Shown here: positions 24,487 through 33,885 of the stretch, piece by piece
Layout of the letters: each line of letters opens with the position of its first letter
Numbering within the stretch: position 1 is the stretch's first letter
DNA from: Novosphingobium sp. PhB165
Lineage (GTDB): Bacteria > Pseudomonadota > Alphaproteobacteria > Sphingomonadales > Sphingomonadaceae
Direction: 5' to 3'
Length of the DNA: 64,000 nt
Assembly (NCBI RefSeq): GCF_004341845.1
Contig: NZ_SLVB01000003.1
Location: 1 to 64,000 of the forward strand
Notes under the pieces: model-generated
Database searches by the model: none
Told to the model about the DNA's origin: nothing
What the model saw: only the letters and a program-made list of their open reading frames with translations
Made by a program: the position numbers and the translations under genes

Positions 24487-24562
24487 GCGCCCCCCTAATA
24501 GGACCGTCTCGGGGGGATTGAGACGGTCCTACGGGGTTGCGACCCGGCAATTAGGGGGGCGC
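24487..24562. ncRNA. Compact nested inverted repeat, possible three-way-junction RNA
   Basis: An outer 13 bp stem (GCGCCCCCCTAAT / ATTAGGGGGGCGC) encloses a perfect 11 bp hairpin (AGGACCGTCTC, 9-base loop, GAGACGGTCCT) and a smaller hairpin (GGGT-TGCG-ACCC). All three fit without overlap into a three-way junction of 76 bases. It lies 17 bases after the M19 gene. It may be a terminator, a mobile miniature element or a structured RNA; no known family is recognised. Confidence 0.5.
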
Positions 24563-24783
24563 CGGGCCACACGGGCAGCTAGCAGCCAGTTTATGCCCGG
24601 CACAATGGTTGAAACCCGCGAGTCGGCGGCGGGTCAGGCGAGCCGGTGGAAAGGCGCGGCAGTCTGTTTACCAACCTAATGCGATGCCGCCGCAGCGCGT
24701 AAATTCGGGCGATGTTGCGCAACTTCCCGGCGCCGGAACGGTTGCTCGCAGTGATCGGGGTGCAGTTCAGGAGAAGACCGGCA

Positions 24784-25617
24784 GTGACCCAAAACCGCTC
24801 CGATGCGACTTCCCCGCCGCCACGCGCAGAGGCGGCCACGAAACTCTCCATTCATGCCCGGCTAGACTATCAGTTCGACAAGCCGACCGACATTCTTCTC
24901 CAGCTGGAAGCGGCGATCATTCCCGAGCAGCAGGTGCTCTCGGCCAATATCGATTTGCCGCCCTGCGAACATTTCGCCCGCGTCCCTGCGCAGGATTGCA
25001 TCGGCGAGCGGATCTGGCTCCGCGCGCAGGGGAATCTGCGTGTCGACTATCGGGCCATCGTCTCGATCGAGCGGCTGCTGGCCGACTGCCGCAAGCTCGA
25101 CAGCGTGCCGCCGCATCAGTTGCCGGGGGAAACGATCCAGTACCTCATGGCCTCGCGCTATTGCCCGGCGGACCGGTTCCAGAGCTTCGCGGCGTCCGAG
25201 TTTCCGGATCTGGGCGGCGGCGCGCTGGTGATGGCGATGCGCGACTGGGTGCACGACAAGATCAGCTATGTGCCCGGGGTCAGCACCAGCCAGACCACGG
25301 CGGCCGATACCTTCATCCGGCGGCAGGGGATCTGCCGCGATTTCGCCCATGTCCTGATCACGCTGGTGCGCGCCGTCGGCATCCCTGCGCGGATCGCCAG
25401 CGTCTATGCGCTGGGCGTAGAGCCGCAGGACTTCCACGCCGTGGCCGAAGTGTTCCTGGGCGGCGAATGGCACCTGATCGATGCCACGGGCATGGCCCGG
25501 GAGGCAGCGATGGCAAAGATCGGCGTGGGCCGGGACGCGGCCGATGTCGCCTTCCTCACCGCTTATGGAGACGCCCGGATGAAAGAGCAGCAGGTTCTGG
25601 TCGAACCCGCTGCCTGA
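24784..25617 (+). CDS. Transglutaminase-like domain protein
   Basis: 277 residues from the GTG at 24784, with AGGAG ten bases ahead. The longer frame from ATG 24712 adds 24 residues without clear support. The N-terminal beta domain (SIHARLDYQFDKPTDILLQLEAA) is that of bacterial transglutaminase-like proteins. The catalytic triad is in RQGICRDFAHVLI (Cys), DFHAVAEVFLGGEWHLIDAT (His and Asp). No signal peptide is visible. Relatives act as cysteine peptidases or amidases and their substrates are mostly unknown. Its stop is four bases from that of the convergent MFS gene. Confidence 0.8.
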   Translation: MTQNRSDATSPPPRAEAATKLSIHARLDYQFDKPTDILLQLEAAIIPEQQVLSANIDLPPCEHFARVPAQDCIGERIWLRAQGNLRVDYRAIVSIERLLADCRKLDSVPPHQLPGETIQYLMASRYCPADRFQSFAASEFPDLGGGALVMAMRDWVHDKISYVPGVSTSQTTAADTFIRRQGICRDFAHVLITLVRAVGIPARIASVYALGVEPQDFHAVAEVFLGGEWHLIDATGMAREAAMAKIGVGRDAADVAFLTAYGDARMKEQQVLVEPAA

Positions 25618-25621
25618 TGCG

Positions 25622-26926
25622 TTACATGGCCTCGCCGATGGCTTCCAGCGAGCGGCGCTTGGTTTCGGGGAAGAACAGCAGCACCACTACGAACTGAAGC
25701 GCCATCATCGCCGCGAAAAGCCAGAACGGCAGGGCGTGGGCACGCGCGGCGGCGAGCGGAAAGCCGAAAGCGATCACCGCGTCCATGAACCAGTGGACGG
25801 AGGAGCCGAGGCTCTGACCCCGTGCGCGCACGTCGGTCGGGAAGATCTCGCTGATATAGACCCAGATCACCGCGCCTTGCGAAAACGCGAAGAAGGCGAT
25901 GAAGGCGACCAGCAGCCACAGCAGCCACTCGTGGTGGGTGCTGCCGGAGAAGATCGCGGCAACGCCTGCCAGTGCCGCCGTCAGGCCGACCGAGCCGATC
26001 AGCAGCAGCGTCTTGCGGCCGATCCTGTCGATCACGGTCAGCGCCAGCGCGGTGAAGACAAGGTTGCAGGTACCGATGACGATGGCCTGCTTGTCGGCCG
26101 AGACTCCGGAGAAGCCGGCGGCGGCGAAGATGTCGTTGAGATAGTAGAGAATCGCATTGATGCCGGAGAGCTGGTTGAACGCGGCAATGCCGATGGCCAG
26201 CAGGATGGGCCTGTGGTGCCGCTTCCAGCTCAGGCGCGCGGCATGGGTCTGCGCTTCCGCGCGGCGCCAGATCGCCATTTCGCCCGCGACGTCAGGGTTG
26301 CCCAGCTTGCCCAGCACGGCTGCGGCCTCCCCTTCCCGGCCCTTGGCGAAGAGCCACCGGGGGCTGTCGGGAATGGTCTGCATCATCACCAGCAACAGCA
26401 CGGCGGGCAGCGTGGTGACGCCGAACTTCACGTGCCAGTCCATCGCCCCCAATTGAAGGTTGGAGACCAGATAGTTGCTGAGATAGGCGACCAGAATGCC
26501 CAGCACGACATTGAGCTGGAACGCGCCCACCATCATGCCGCGCCGCTCAGCGGGGGCGATCTCGGCGATATAGACGGGCGCCAGAACCGAGGATGCGCCT
26601 ACCGCGAAACCGGCCAGCACGCGCATGATCAGCAGCATGGGCCAGTTCCACGCCAGAAAACAGCCGATGCCGGACACGAGATAGAGCAGCGCGATCACCG
26701 TCAGCGAAGCGCGCGCGCCGTAGCGGTCGCCCGGGATGCCGGCAAACAGTGCGCCTGCCAGCGTGCCCCACAATGCGCTTGAAACCGTGACGCCCACACC
26801 GGTCGCGCCGAGCGCAAAAGCGCTGCGGATGCCCTCGGTGGTGCCGGCGATAACCGCCGTATCGAACCCGAACAGCAGTCCGGCGAGCGCACCCACCATT
26901 ACGCCACGGAGAAGCGTCGCATTCAT
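25622..26926 (-). CDS. MFS sugar transporter, sugar-porter family
   Basis: 434 residues and about 12 membrane segments. Sugar-porter signatures are clear: GALAGLLFGFDTAVIAG in helix 1, GDRYGARASL after helix 2, PDSPRWLFAKGR in the central loop, NAILYYLNDIF in helix 7, DRIGRKTLLLIGS after helix 8 and PETKRRSLEAI at the C-terminus. It likely imports a monosaccharide or inositol by proton symport across the inner membrane. Glucose from the trehalase, or inositol from the phytase-like enzyme encoded nearby, are both reasonable cargoes; the sequence does not decide between them. Confidence 0.87.
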   Translation of the reverse strand: MNATLLRGVMVGALAGLLFGFDTAVIAGTTEGIRSAFALGATGVGVTVSSALWGTLAGALFAGIPGDRYGARASLTVIALLYLVSGIGCFLAWNWPMLLIMRVLAGFAVGASSVLAPVYIAEIAPAERRGMMVGAFQLNVVLGILVAYLSNYLVSNLQLGAMDWHVKFGVTTLPAVLLLVMMQTIPDSPRWLFAKGREGEAAAVLGKLGNPDVAGEMAIWRRAEAQTHAARLSWKRHHRPILLAIGIAAFNQLSGINAILYYLNDIFAAAGFSGVSADKQAIVIGTCNLVFTALALTVIDRIGRKTLLLIGSVGLTAALAGVAAIFSGSTHHEWLLWLLVAFIAFFAFSQGAVIWVYISEIFPTDVRARGQSLGSSVHWFMDAVIAFGFPLAAARAHALPFWLFAAMMALQFVVVLLFFPETKRRSLEAIGEAM

Positions 26927-27221
26927 CGTCCCATCCCTTTTTCCCGACCTTCAGAGCCGCAGCCGGTCGTGTCGCAGTTCGATAGCGGAGGCCGGGTTCG
27001 CGACATAGGGATTTATCGGCGGGATTTATCAGCGGGTTGAGGGCCTTGCGCCGCCGCGACGGAGATGCCCGGCTCCATGTGTCGCATAATTGCCACAGCC
27101 ACGCCCAATTTCATCCATGTTCCTGTCCCCACGGCATTTCCCCCGGATCGTCATCGAGCTGTCATCGGCCTCGACCAGTGGGCGCTCGTCGCCAAAGACA
27201 AGATCAGGGAAAAGATTCTTC

Positions 27222-29789
27222 ATGTCGCTTCTGCGCGCGCCTCTGCTTCGCCAAACCTCGCTGTTCACCCTTGCCGCTGCCGCCATGGTCGGTGTCGCGA
27301 GCCCGGCCCGTGCCGCCGATGCTGCCGATGCTGCCGATGCCGATACTGGCGCCGATCACGACGACGAGATCGTCGTCAACGGCGATCTTGCCGCCCAGCG
27401 CAAGGCGATTGCCGAGAAGCGCGACGCGTTCAACACCGTCGAGACGCTCGAAGCCAACGACGTGGGCAAGCTGCCCGACCAGAACGTGGCCGAAGCCGTG
27501 AAGCGCCTGCCCGGCATCTCGGTCGCCAACGATCAGGGCGAAGGCCGCTATGTCATCATTCGCGGCATCGACCCGAACCTCGTCAACGTCACGCTGAACG
27601 GCCAGACCCTTCCCGCGCCCGAGCCCGATGGCCGCGTGGTGAAGCTGGACGACCTTCCCTCCGCCATGATCCAGTCGATCTCGGTCTCGAAGTCGGTCCT
27701 TCCCAACCAGGACGCCAATGCCATCGGCGGTTCGGTGGACATCAAGACCAAGACCGCCTTCGACAGCGCCGCGCCATTCTTCCTCGATGCGCGCGGATCG
27801 ATCGGCTACTACGGATTGAACCACAAGACGCCTTACCAGTTCGACGCCACGGCCGGTGGCCGCTTCGGCGCGGACGAGCAGTTCGGCGCCGTCGTCTCGG
27901 TCAACTATTCGCGCCGTCCGATCGAATCCGAAAACTATCAGGCCTCCGAAGACTACACGACCTACAACGGCGTGCCGGACGGCAATGGCCTGCGTGACTA
28001 CAACCTCGTGCGCAAGCGCCTTGGCGTGGTCGGCAACTTCGACTGGCATCCCTCGGACACGGTGAAGCTTTACCTGCGCACCAGCTATTCGAAGTTCAAC
28101 GACAACGAAACGCGCGACCAGAACCGCCTGGCGGTCACCTCGGTCAACGGCACCACCGGCGCCATCGCCGGCACCGCCACGATCCTCGTGCGTCACCGCG
28201 AAGAGGACGACAACACCAAGTCGGCCACGCTGGGCGGCGAGTTCGACGATGTGGCCGGCGGCAAGCTGGAAATGTCCGGCGGCTGGACGCGCGCGACCAA
28301 GGTCGACCCGGTCCGCAGCGAGTTCACGTTCACCGCCCCCAAGGGCAAGACCGCGATCGACTACGACGTCTCGACCGATCCCTACACCATGGTCCCCAGC
28401 GATTCCGCGCTGTTCTCCACTCCTTCGGCCTTCGCGCTCAGCAAGTACAACTTCGAACACCGCCGCTCGTTCGAGCAGCTGTGGCAGGCCCGGATCGACT
28501 ATACCCACCCCATCGCCCTGGGTGACGATTCCACCTTCGCGATCGGCGCCAAGTACATCGATCGCCACAAGGCGGACGACCACGACAAGACCGACTACAA
28601 GGCGGGCACCGCGTGGACGCTCAACCAGGGCGGCGCCTATACCGGTGACGACAGCTTCTACGGCGACATGTTCAACTTCGGCACGCGCATCGATTACGAC
28701 GCAGCGCGCGCCTACATGAGCGCCAATCCGTCGGTCGCCAAGATCGATAGCGCCGGAACGCTCTCCGACAGCCTCGCCAGCGACTACGACGTGCGCGAGA
28801 AGATCACCGCCGGCTATATCATGGCAACGCTGCGCTTCGGCGGACTGACCGTGGTGCCCGGCGTGCGCATCGAGCATACGGAAGACTCCACCAGCGCCAA
28901 GGCGGTGGACGATAACTCCACGCTCGACGAAGGCTTCAACGTCTTCGGCCACCAGAGCTACACAGACCTGTTCCCGGGCATCAACGCCAAGTACGACTTC
29001 GGCAACAACCTTGTCGCCCGCGCCGCCGTCACCACGTCTATCGGCCGCCCGAACTATCCGGATCTGGCCCCTTACGTGGTGGTCGAGGACGATACGGTGC
29101 CCAACGTCTCCATGGGCAACCCGAACCTCAAGCCGCTCAAGGCGGTCAGCTATGACGCCTCGCTGGAATATTACCCGACGGCGGGCGCGCTGTTCTCGGC
29201 CGGGGTGTTCCACAAGTCGATCGACAACCCGATCTACACTTACAACACCCGCCAGACGGACGTGACGATCGCCAACGTCCTCTACGCCGCTGCCGATGTC
29301 GCCTCGCCGATCAACGCCAGCAGCGAACAGCTGACCGGGGTGGAATTCAACGCCCAGATGCAGTTCGTGAACCTGCCCGGTTTCTGGAGCGGCTTCGGCG
29401 TATCGGCCAACTACACCCACGTCTGGGGCCATGCCGATGCCGACTTCGTGCGCGACGGCGGCATTCCGCTGATCTACCAGTCGAAGAACGTCGCCAACGC
29501 GCAGATCTTCTATGAGAAGTACGGCTTCGGCGCGCGCCTCGCGCTCAACTACCGTTCGGCCTATCTCGACCTGCTCGGCGCCGATGCCTCGACCGACGAG
29601 TATACCGACGGCAATGCCCAGCTCGACCTGCACCTCAGCTACCAGATCACGCCGCAGTTCTCCGTGTTCGGCGATGCGATCAACCTGACCGACGCACCGT
29701 GGCGCCGCTACGTGGGCGTCCGCCAGCAACTGGTCGAGCGCGAACAGTACGGCGCGCAGTACCGCATCGGCGTGCAGCTGCACTTCTGA
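27222..29789 (+). CDS. TonB-dependent receptor
   Basis: 855 residues from ATG 27222; earlier starts do not give a signal peptide. The signal sequence ends SPARA-ADA and is followed by a short acidic Ala/Asp-rich linker (AADAADADTGADHDDE). The TonB box and plug follow: EIVVNGDLA, NDVGKLPDQNVAEAVKRLPGI, RYVIIRGIDPNLVNVTLNGQ, SVSKSVLPNQDANAIGGSVD. This is the type with FxxD-like plug common in sphingomonads and Caulobacter. The barrel ends YRIGVQLHF. No STN domain is present, so it is not a signalling receptor. The phytase-like gene 43 bases downstream suggests an organic phosphate such as phytate as ligand. Confidence 0.9.
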   Translation: MSLLRAPLLRQTSLFTLAAAAMVGVASPARAADAADAADADTGADHDDEIVVNGDLAAQRKAIAEKRDAFNTVETLEANDVGKLPDQNVAEAVKRLPGISVANDQGEGRYVIIRGIDPNLVNVTLNGQTLPAPEPDGRVVKLDDLPSAMIQSISVSKSVLPNQDANAIGGSVDIKTKTAFDSAAPFFLDARGSIGYYGLNHKTPYQFDATAGGRFGADEQFGAVVSVNYSRRPIESENYQASEDYTTYNGVPDGNGLRDYNLVRKRLGVVGNFDWHPSDTVKLYLRTSYSKFNDNETRDQNRLAVTSVNGTTGAIAGTATILVRHREEDDNTKSATLGGEFDDVAGGKLEMSGGWTRATKVDPVRSEFTFTAPKGKTAIDYDVSTDPYTMVPSDSALFSTPSAFALSKYNFEHRRSFEQLWQARIDYTHPIALGDDSTFAIGAKYIDRHKADDHDKTDYKAGTAWTLNQGGAYTGDDSFYGDMFNFGTRIDYDAARAYMSANPSVAKIDSAGTLSDSLASDYDVREKITAGYIMATLRFGGLTVVPGVRIEHTEDSTSAKAVDDNSTLDEGFNVFGHQSYTDLFPGINAKYDFGNNLVARAAVTTSIGRPNYPDLAPYVVVEDDTVPNVSMGNPNLKPLKAVSYDASLEYYPTAGALFSAGVFHKSIDNPIYTYNTRQTDVTIANVLYAAADVASPINASSEQLTGVEFNAQMQFVNLPGFWSGFGVSANYTHVWGHADADFVRDGGIPLIYQSKNVANAQIFYEKYGFGARLALNYRSAYLDLLGADASTDEYTDGNAQLDLHLSYQITPQFSVFGDAINLTDAPWRRYVGVRQQLVEREQYGAQYRIGVQLHF

Positions 29790-29832
29790 TCGGAACGGGA
29801 ACGGGAACGGGATTGTGACAGGATCGATGTCG

Positions 29833-31071
29833 ATGAAACGCATGAAACTCGCCGGCATCGGTCTTGCCGCACTCGCCGCACCGCTTGCGGCAGTCTCCGC
29901 GCAGGCGCCTCAGGCGTCCGCGCGGGACGGCTCCGACCTTACGGTAGATCGCGTGGTGTTGGTCATGCGCCACGGGGTACGCCCGCCGACCAAGGACCCG
30001 GCGATGCCCGCCGGGACCGCCGTGGGCGACTGGCCCAAGTGGTCCGTCGCACCCGGCTGGCTGACTCACCATGGCGCCGAAGCCGTGGCCGCGCTCGGGC
30101 AGAGCGACGCGAAAGCCTTCCGCGCGGCCGGTATCCTTCCGGCGCGCGGATGCCCCGCGCCGGGCACCGTCCGCGTGGTGGCCGATAGCGACCAGCGCAC
30201 CATCGCCACGGCCGAAGCCTGGATGGGCGCGCTCGCTCCCAAGTGTGGCCTCACCGCCGAACATCCGCCGCAAGGCCAGCCGGACCCGCTGTTCTCGGCC
30301 ATCGAGGCCAGCCCCGCCAACTGGGACCCGGCACAGGCTGACGCCGCCGTGCTTGCCGCCGCGGGCCCCGGCGGCCTTGCCGCGCGCGACGCGCAGGAAC
30401 AGGCGTTGGCAGCACGGCTCGATGCCATTCTCTGCGGTCCGAGTACCGCGCCCGCCAAGGGCGTCTGCGGCATTTCCGCCGTACCGTCCGCCTTCAAGGG
30501 CGCAACGGCCACTTCGCGCCCCAAGCTTTCCGGCATGCTCGACAAGGCCTCCACCGCCGCGCAAGTCCTCCTGCTGGAATATGCGGACGGCAAGCCGATG
30601 GCGGAAGTCGGCTGGGGCCGTGCGAGTGCCGCCGACGTGACCGCGCTCTCGCGCTTCCATGCACTGGAATTCGAGCTTCTCGCCCGCCCGAAACCAATTG
30701 CGGCAGCCAATTTCGCGCCGCTGGCCGCAATCGTGAAGCAAGGGCTTGAGGGCCCCGCGCGGATCACGGTGATTTCGGGCCATGACACCAATGTCGCCAA
30801 TCTCGGCGGACTGCTGGACGTGCACTGGCAGATCCCCGGTTTCGCGCAGGACGACCCCGCCCCCGGCGGCGCCATCGTGATCGAGCGGCTGCACGACCGG
30901 GCCGGGCAGACCTTCGTGCGCGTTTCCTATCGTGCGCAGGCGCTCGACAGCATCCGCAATGGCACGGGTGGCGTCGTGCGCGCGGCGATGAGCCCCACCG
31001 GCTGCACGGTGCCGCAGCACCCCGGCTTCTGCACGCTGGCGCAGTTCAACGCCCTGATCGACGGGAAATAA
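29833..31071 (+). CDS. Histidine acid phosphatase, phytase/AppA-like
   Basis: 412 residues from ATG 29833; a GTG at 29815 and an ATG at 29827 are also possible. The AGGA at 29820-29823 best fits 29833. A signal peptide ends AVSAQA. The catalytic RHGVRPP is in VVLVMRHGVRPPTKDP, close to the N-terminus, and the proton donor His-Asp is in VISGHDTNVANLGG. VADSDQRTIATAEAW supplies the second conserved Arg region. It hydrolyses phosphomonoesters, possibly phytate or sugar phosphates, in the periplasm. The pairing with a TonB receptor suggests a phosphate- or inositol-scavenging unit. Confidence 0.88.
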   Translation: MKRMKLAGIGLAALAAPLAAVSAQAPQASARDGSDLTVDRVVLVMRHGVRPPTKDPAMPAGTAVGDWPKWSVAPGWLTHHGAEAVAALGQSDAKAFRAAGILPARGCPAPGTVRVVADSDQRTIATAEAWMGALAPKCGLTAEHPPQGQPDPLFSAIEASPANWDPAQADAAVLAAAGPGGLAARDAQEQALAARLDAILCGPSTAPAKGVCGISAVPSAFKGATATSRPKLSGMLDKASTAAQVLLLEYADGKPMAEVGWGRASAADVTALSRFHALEFELLARPKPIAAANFAPLAAIVKQGLEGPARITVISGHDTNVANLGGLLDVHWQIPGFAQDDPAPGGAIVIERLHDRAGQTFVRVSYRAQALDSIRNGTGGVVRAAMSPTGCTVPQHPGFCTLAQFNALIDGK

Positions 31072-31081
31072 GAGGCCTGAG

Positions 31082-32149
31082 TCAGCCGGTCGCGGCAAGC
31101 AGGATGTCGATCCCCGACGCCTGCGTTGCCGCGCCGGTGGCCGATGCACTGTCCGACCAGTCGCTGCCGATCGCCCTGGTTCCCGACGCGCTCATGCGCC
31201 ACACCGCATCGGCATTCGCGCGAACCCAGCCCATGAGTTCGGCGCGTTCCGGCCCCTCAGGCATTGTCTCCAGCAGATGGCCGAGGTGGTAGGCGAAGAT
31301 GCCCTTGAACATCCAGCCGTCGGAGCCGATCGCATCGACCGGCTCGCGCAGGATGCCCTGCGGCGTCGAAAGCCCGCGCGTGGCGGCGAGCGCCAGCCTG
31401 ACCGCGCGGTCGTGATAGCCCGCGTCGCCGGTGATCCGGGCAAGATCGCTCAAGCCGCCGATCAGCACGCCCTGATTGTAGGTGAAGCGCGGTTGCCCGT
31501 TGTTGCGGCAATTGCTGTCGAGCCCGTCGTTCACCAGTCCGTCGGCGCCGATCATGGATGACTGCTCGAACCACGCCCAGCCGCGCTGTGCCCAGTCCCG
31601 ATAGCTGGCCTGCCCGGTGGCAAGGTACAATTGGTTGGAGGCGTAGATGAGCAATTCGTTGGTGATCGCGTTCTTGTAGGTCCGCGCCGGATCCCACCAC
31701 AATCCGCCACCGCAATGGTCGTCCCAATAGTCCGCGACGATCTCGCCGTAACTCTTGATGGCATAGGCCAGCAGCGCCGGATCGCCGTCGCGCTGCCAGG
31801 CATGGACACTGGCGATCACTGCCCACAACGCATCGTCATTGAGCGCGAGGCCGGAGCGATTGCGGACCGCCGCATCGACCTGCCGCCCCCAGCGTCGGTC
31901 TCCGGTCCGTCGTTCATGGTCGATCAGGGCATCGACGACGACGAAACGCTGCCAGGGCTCGATCCCGTCCCAATCGCCCGGCTTGCCCCATGTCCGGTCG
32001 AGATAGTCAACTGCCGTGCGGGCGCGGCCGGGCCATGGATTGTCCTCGGCATGGACGGGTACCGTCGTACCTTGCAGCAACAGCGCACCGGCCAGCAATC
32101 GCCGCGCCATCCATCGCAGTCTTCTCATCGCGGGCATACGCAGAGGCAT
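31082..32149 (-). CDS. Glycoside hydrolase family 76 (alpha-1,6-mannanase-like)
   Basis: 355 residues with an N-terminal basic and hydrophobic signal (RRLLAGALLLQGTTVPVHA). The (alpha/alpha)6 fold motifs of GH76 are visible: LNDDALWAVIASVHAW with the catalytic Asp-Asp pair, GGGLWWDPARTYKNAITNELL, FTYNQGVLIGGL and FKGIFAYHL. Family members cut alpha-1,6-mannan backbones as in yeast cell walls. The MFS gene upstream on the same strand, 33 bases away, could take up the products. Its stop is 10 bases from the convergent phosphatase gene. Confidence 0.85.
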   Translation of the reverse strand: MPLRMPAMRRLRWMARRLLAGALLLQGTTVPVHAEDNPWPGRARTAVDYLDRTWGKPGDWDGIEPWQRFVVVDALIDHERRTGDRRWGRQVDAAVRNRSGLALNDDALWAVIASVHAWQRDGDPALLAYAIKSYGEIVADYWDDHCGGGLWWDPARTYKNAITNELLIYASNQLYLATGQASYRDWAQRGWAWFEQSSMIGADGLVNDGLDSNCRNNGQPRFTYNQGVLIGGLSDLARITGDAGYHDRAVRLALAATRGLSTPQGILREPVDAIGSDGWMFKGIFAYHLGHLLETMPEGPERAELMGWVRANADAVWRMSASGTRAIGSDWSDSASATGAATQASGIDILLAATG

Positions 32150-32182
32150 AGCCCGCCCCCTTACACGATCGTCGGCGTACTT

Positions 32183-33481
32183 CTAGAAATCGCTGAGGAC
32201 ATTTCCCGGTACGCTCACGCGGGGGCGCAAGCGGAATATCCAGACCGGCCGGATCGTGAGAAGCGAACAGGTCAGACACAGCGCGGCGGTGCCCATCGCC
32301 AGCGGCCAGAGCGCCGCGCCGTTCATCGCGATCAGGTCAGATTGCGATTCCAGCCACTTTCCCGCCAGACAGGCCGAGGCGCCGAGGCCGATCTTGGTCG
32401 TCGCCGTGAACAGGCCATAGGCAAGGCTGCAATCGCCCGGCCCCCGGATCGCCGGCGCCTGCCCGACCAACTCCGAAAACAGCGACCATGCCAGCAGCGC
32501 GATCCCGCCCACCAGCCCGCCGAACACCGCGAATACCAAGATTGCGCCAAAGGGACCGGCATCGACCGCCACCGGCAACAGCAGGATGACGGCGCCGATA
32601 AGGAGATAGGCAATCGAGAGGCTCTGCGCGAGGCCGTGCCGTCTGGCGAGCGCATTCCACGCCGGGATCACCCCCAGCCGCGCGATGGCAATGGCCAGAG
32701 GCGCAGCGGCAAGCACCCACTGGGTGTGGATCCTGAGATGCAGCAGCGCCTTTCCAATCGCGCCCAGCGCCCCGGCGCCCACCATCTGTGCAAGGCAGAA
32801 CGGCAGCACGCAAAGCGCGACGCGCGCCATGTCGCGAAGGCCGGTGCTGCTCGTCGGACGCTCGCCCTGCCCGCGCCACAGGTGGGTGAACATCCAGGGC
32901 AGCGGCAGTAGTCCAAGGAAGGCCACGCTGGCCAGAAATGCGAAGAGCATCGTCGGCAATCGGGGGCCGCCGATCAGCATCAGCGGCAGCGCCATCGCCG
33001 CAACCAGCAGCGCGCCGCCTGCGGTTACGATCGTGCGCAGGCGCATCAGGCGCATGTGCCCGTAATGTGCAGCCAAGGGCACGTTCAGTGCATTGTGCGG
33101 CACGTCGAAGAAGGCGAAACTGGTGCGGAACAAAAGAATCAGAGCAATCGCCGGGCCAATGCCTCCCGAACCGGCCAAGGGCAGCAAGGCAAAGCTCACG
33201 CAAGCGATCGGCGCCGCCAGCGCGGCGATGACCGGCAGCCAGCGCCCCAGTCCGGGCCGCCGGGCCAGCAAGGCGCCCCAGCCGATGTCGAGCAGGGCAT
33301 TCCACGCCGAACCGGCCAGAAACACGCCCCCGGCAAGAACCGGATCGAGCCGCAGCACCACCACCAGAACGTAGAAGGCGAAGGCGTCCTCGGCCGACCA
33401 CAAGAGGTTCTTCGCCAGATGCGATACCGCGAAGGCCCGCAGGGAATCCTTGGGAAAGGGATCGGTCACTCCGGCGCGCAT
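32183..33481 (-). CDS. MFS transporter, MelB/GPH-like
   Basis: 432 residues from ATG 33481, preceded by AGGG; an ATG two codons earlier is also possible. About 12 membrane segments. FAVSHLAKNLLWSAEDAFAFYVL in helix 1 and FRTSFAFFDVPHNALNVPLA (helix 4, with the Asp-Pro-His-Asn-Ala motif of glycoside-pentoside-hexuronide symporters) place it near MelB. LRTIVTAGGALLV after that helix is also typical. It is likely a cation:sugar symporter working with the GH76 gene immediately downstream. Confidence 0.75.
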   Translation of the reverse strand: MRAGVTDPFPKDSLRAFAVSHLAKNLLWSAEDAFAFYVLVVVLRLDPVLAGGVFLAGSAWNALLDIGWGALLARRPGLGRWLPVIAALAAPIACVSFALLPLAGSGGIGPAIALILLFRTSFAFFDVPHNALNVPLAAHYGHMRLMRLRTIVTAGGALLVAAMALPLMLIGGPRLPTMLFAFLASVAFLGLLPLPWMFTHLWRGQGERPTSSTGLRDMARVALCVLPFCLAQMVGAGALGAIGKALLHLRIHTQWVLAAAPLAIAIARLGVIPAWNALARRHGLAQSLSIAYLLIGAVILLLPVAVDAGPFGAILVFAVFGGLVGGIALLAWSLFSELVGQAPAIRGPGDCSLAYGLFTATTKIGLGASACLAGKWLESQSDLIAMNGAALWPLAMGTAALCLTCSLLTIRPVWIFRLRPRVSVPGNVLSDF

Positions 33482-33531
33482 AAGCATGCCCTGTGACTCT
33501 TTCGCGTCGGCGTTCTACGCCGAACGGATTC

Positions 33532-33855
33532 TCAGACGCTGAATGCGTAGGTGATGAAGATGCACACACCGGCCATCAGCGTCATCGCGGTGATGAAGCT
33601 GACGTCGGCAATGTGCTCAAGCACGAAAAGCCGCCGCTCCGACCCGCCGCGCAAGGCGAAATAGGCCGAAAGCGTCGCCACAAGAAACAGCACCGCGTCC
33701 AGCGAGAGCAAGTCGTCAGCGAAAGTCTGGCTACCCTGTACCGCCAGCTTGATCTGGATGATCCCGATCGCGGTCAGGCAGACGCCCACCATCGCGGCCG
33801 CAATCGGGCAGATCATCCGGCAAGTGCGCTCATCGAGTTTGGGGTTGCGCGGCAT
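33532..33855 (-). CDS. Small three-helix membrane protein
   Basis: 107 residues with hydrophobic segments at about 13-35 (CPIAAAMVGVCLTAIGIIQI), 48-67 (LLSLDAVLFLVATLSAYFAL) and 84-105 (VSFITAMTLMAGVCIFITYAF). Charged connectors (RGGSERRLFVLEH) lie between. No family is recognised. It follows the OPT transporter gene on the same strand after 30 bases and may be co-transcribed, perhaps as an accessory membrane protein; this is inference from position only. Confidence 0.6.
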   Translation of the reverse strand: MPRNPKLDERTCRMICPIAAAMVGVCLTAIGIIQIKLAVQGSQTFADDLLSLDAVLFLVATLSAYFALRGGSERRLFVLEHIADVSFITAMTLMAGVCIFITYAFSV

Positions 33856-33885
33856 CGAAAGCTACCTTGTCGAGAGGCCCCGGTG

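Noticed and set aside
27204..29858. Long open frame antisense to the second TonB receptor (884 codons)
   Set aside because: High-GC third positions of the receptor gene keep the opposite frame open. It has no ribosome binding site, domain or signal, while the sense frame is a clear receptor. The same holds for long antisense frames at 6986-8899 and 16379-17629.
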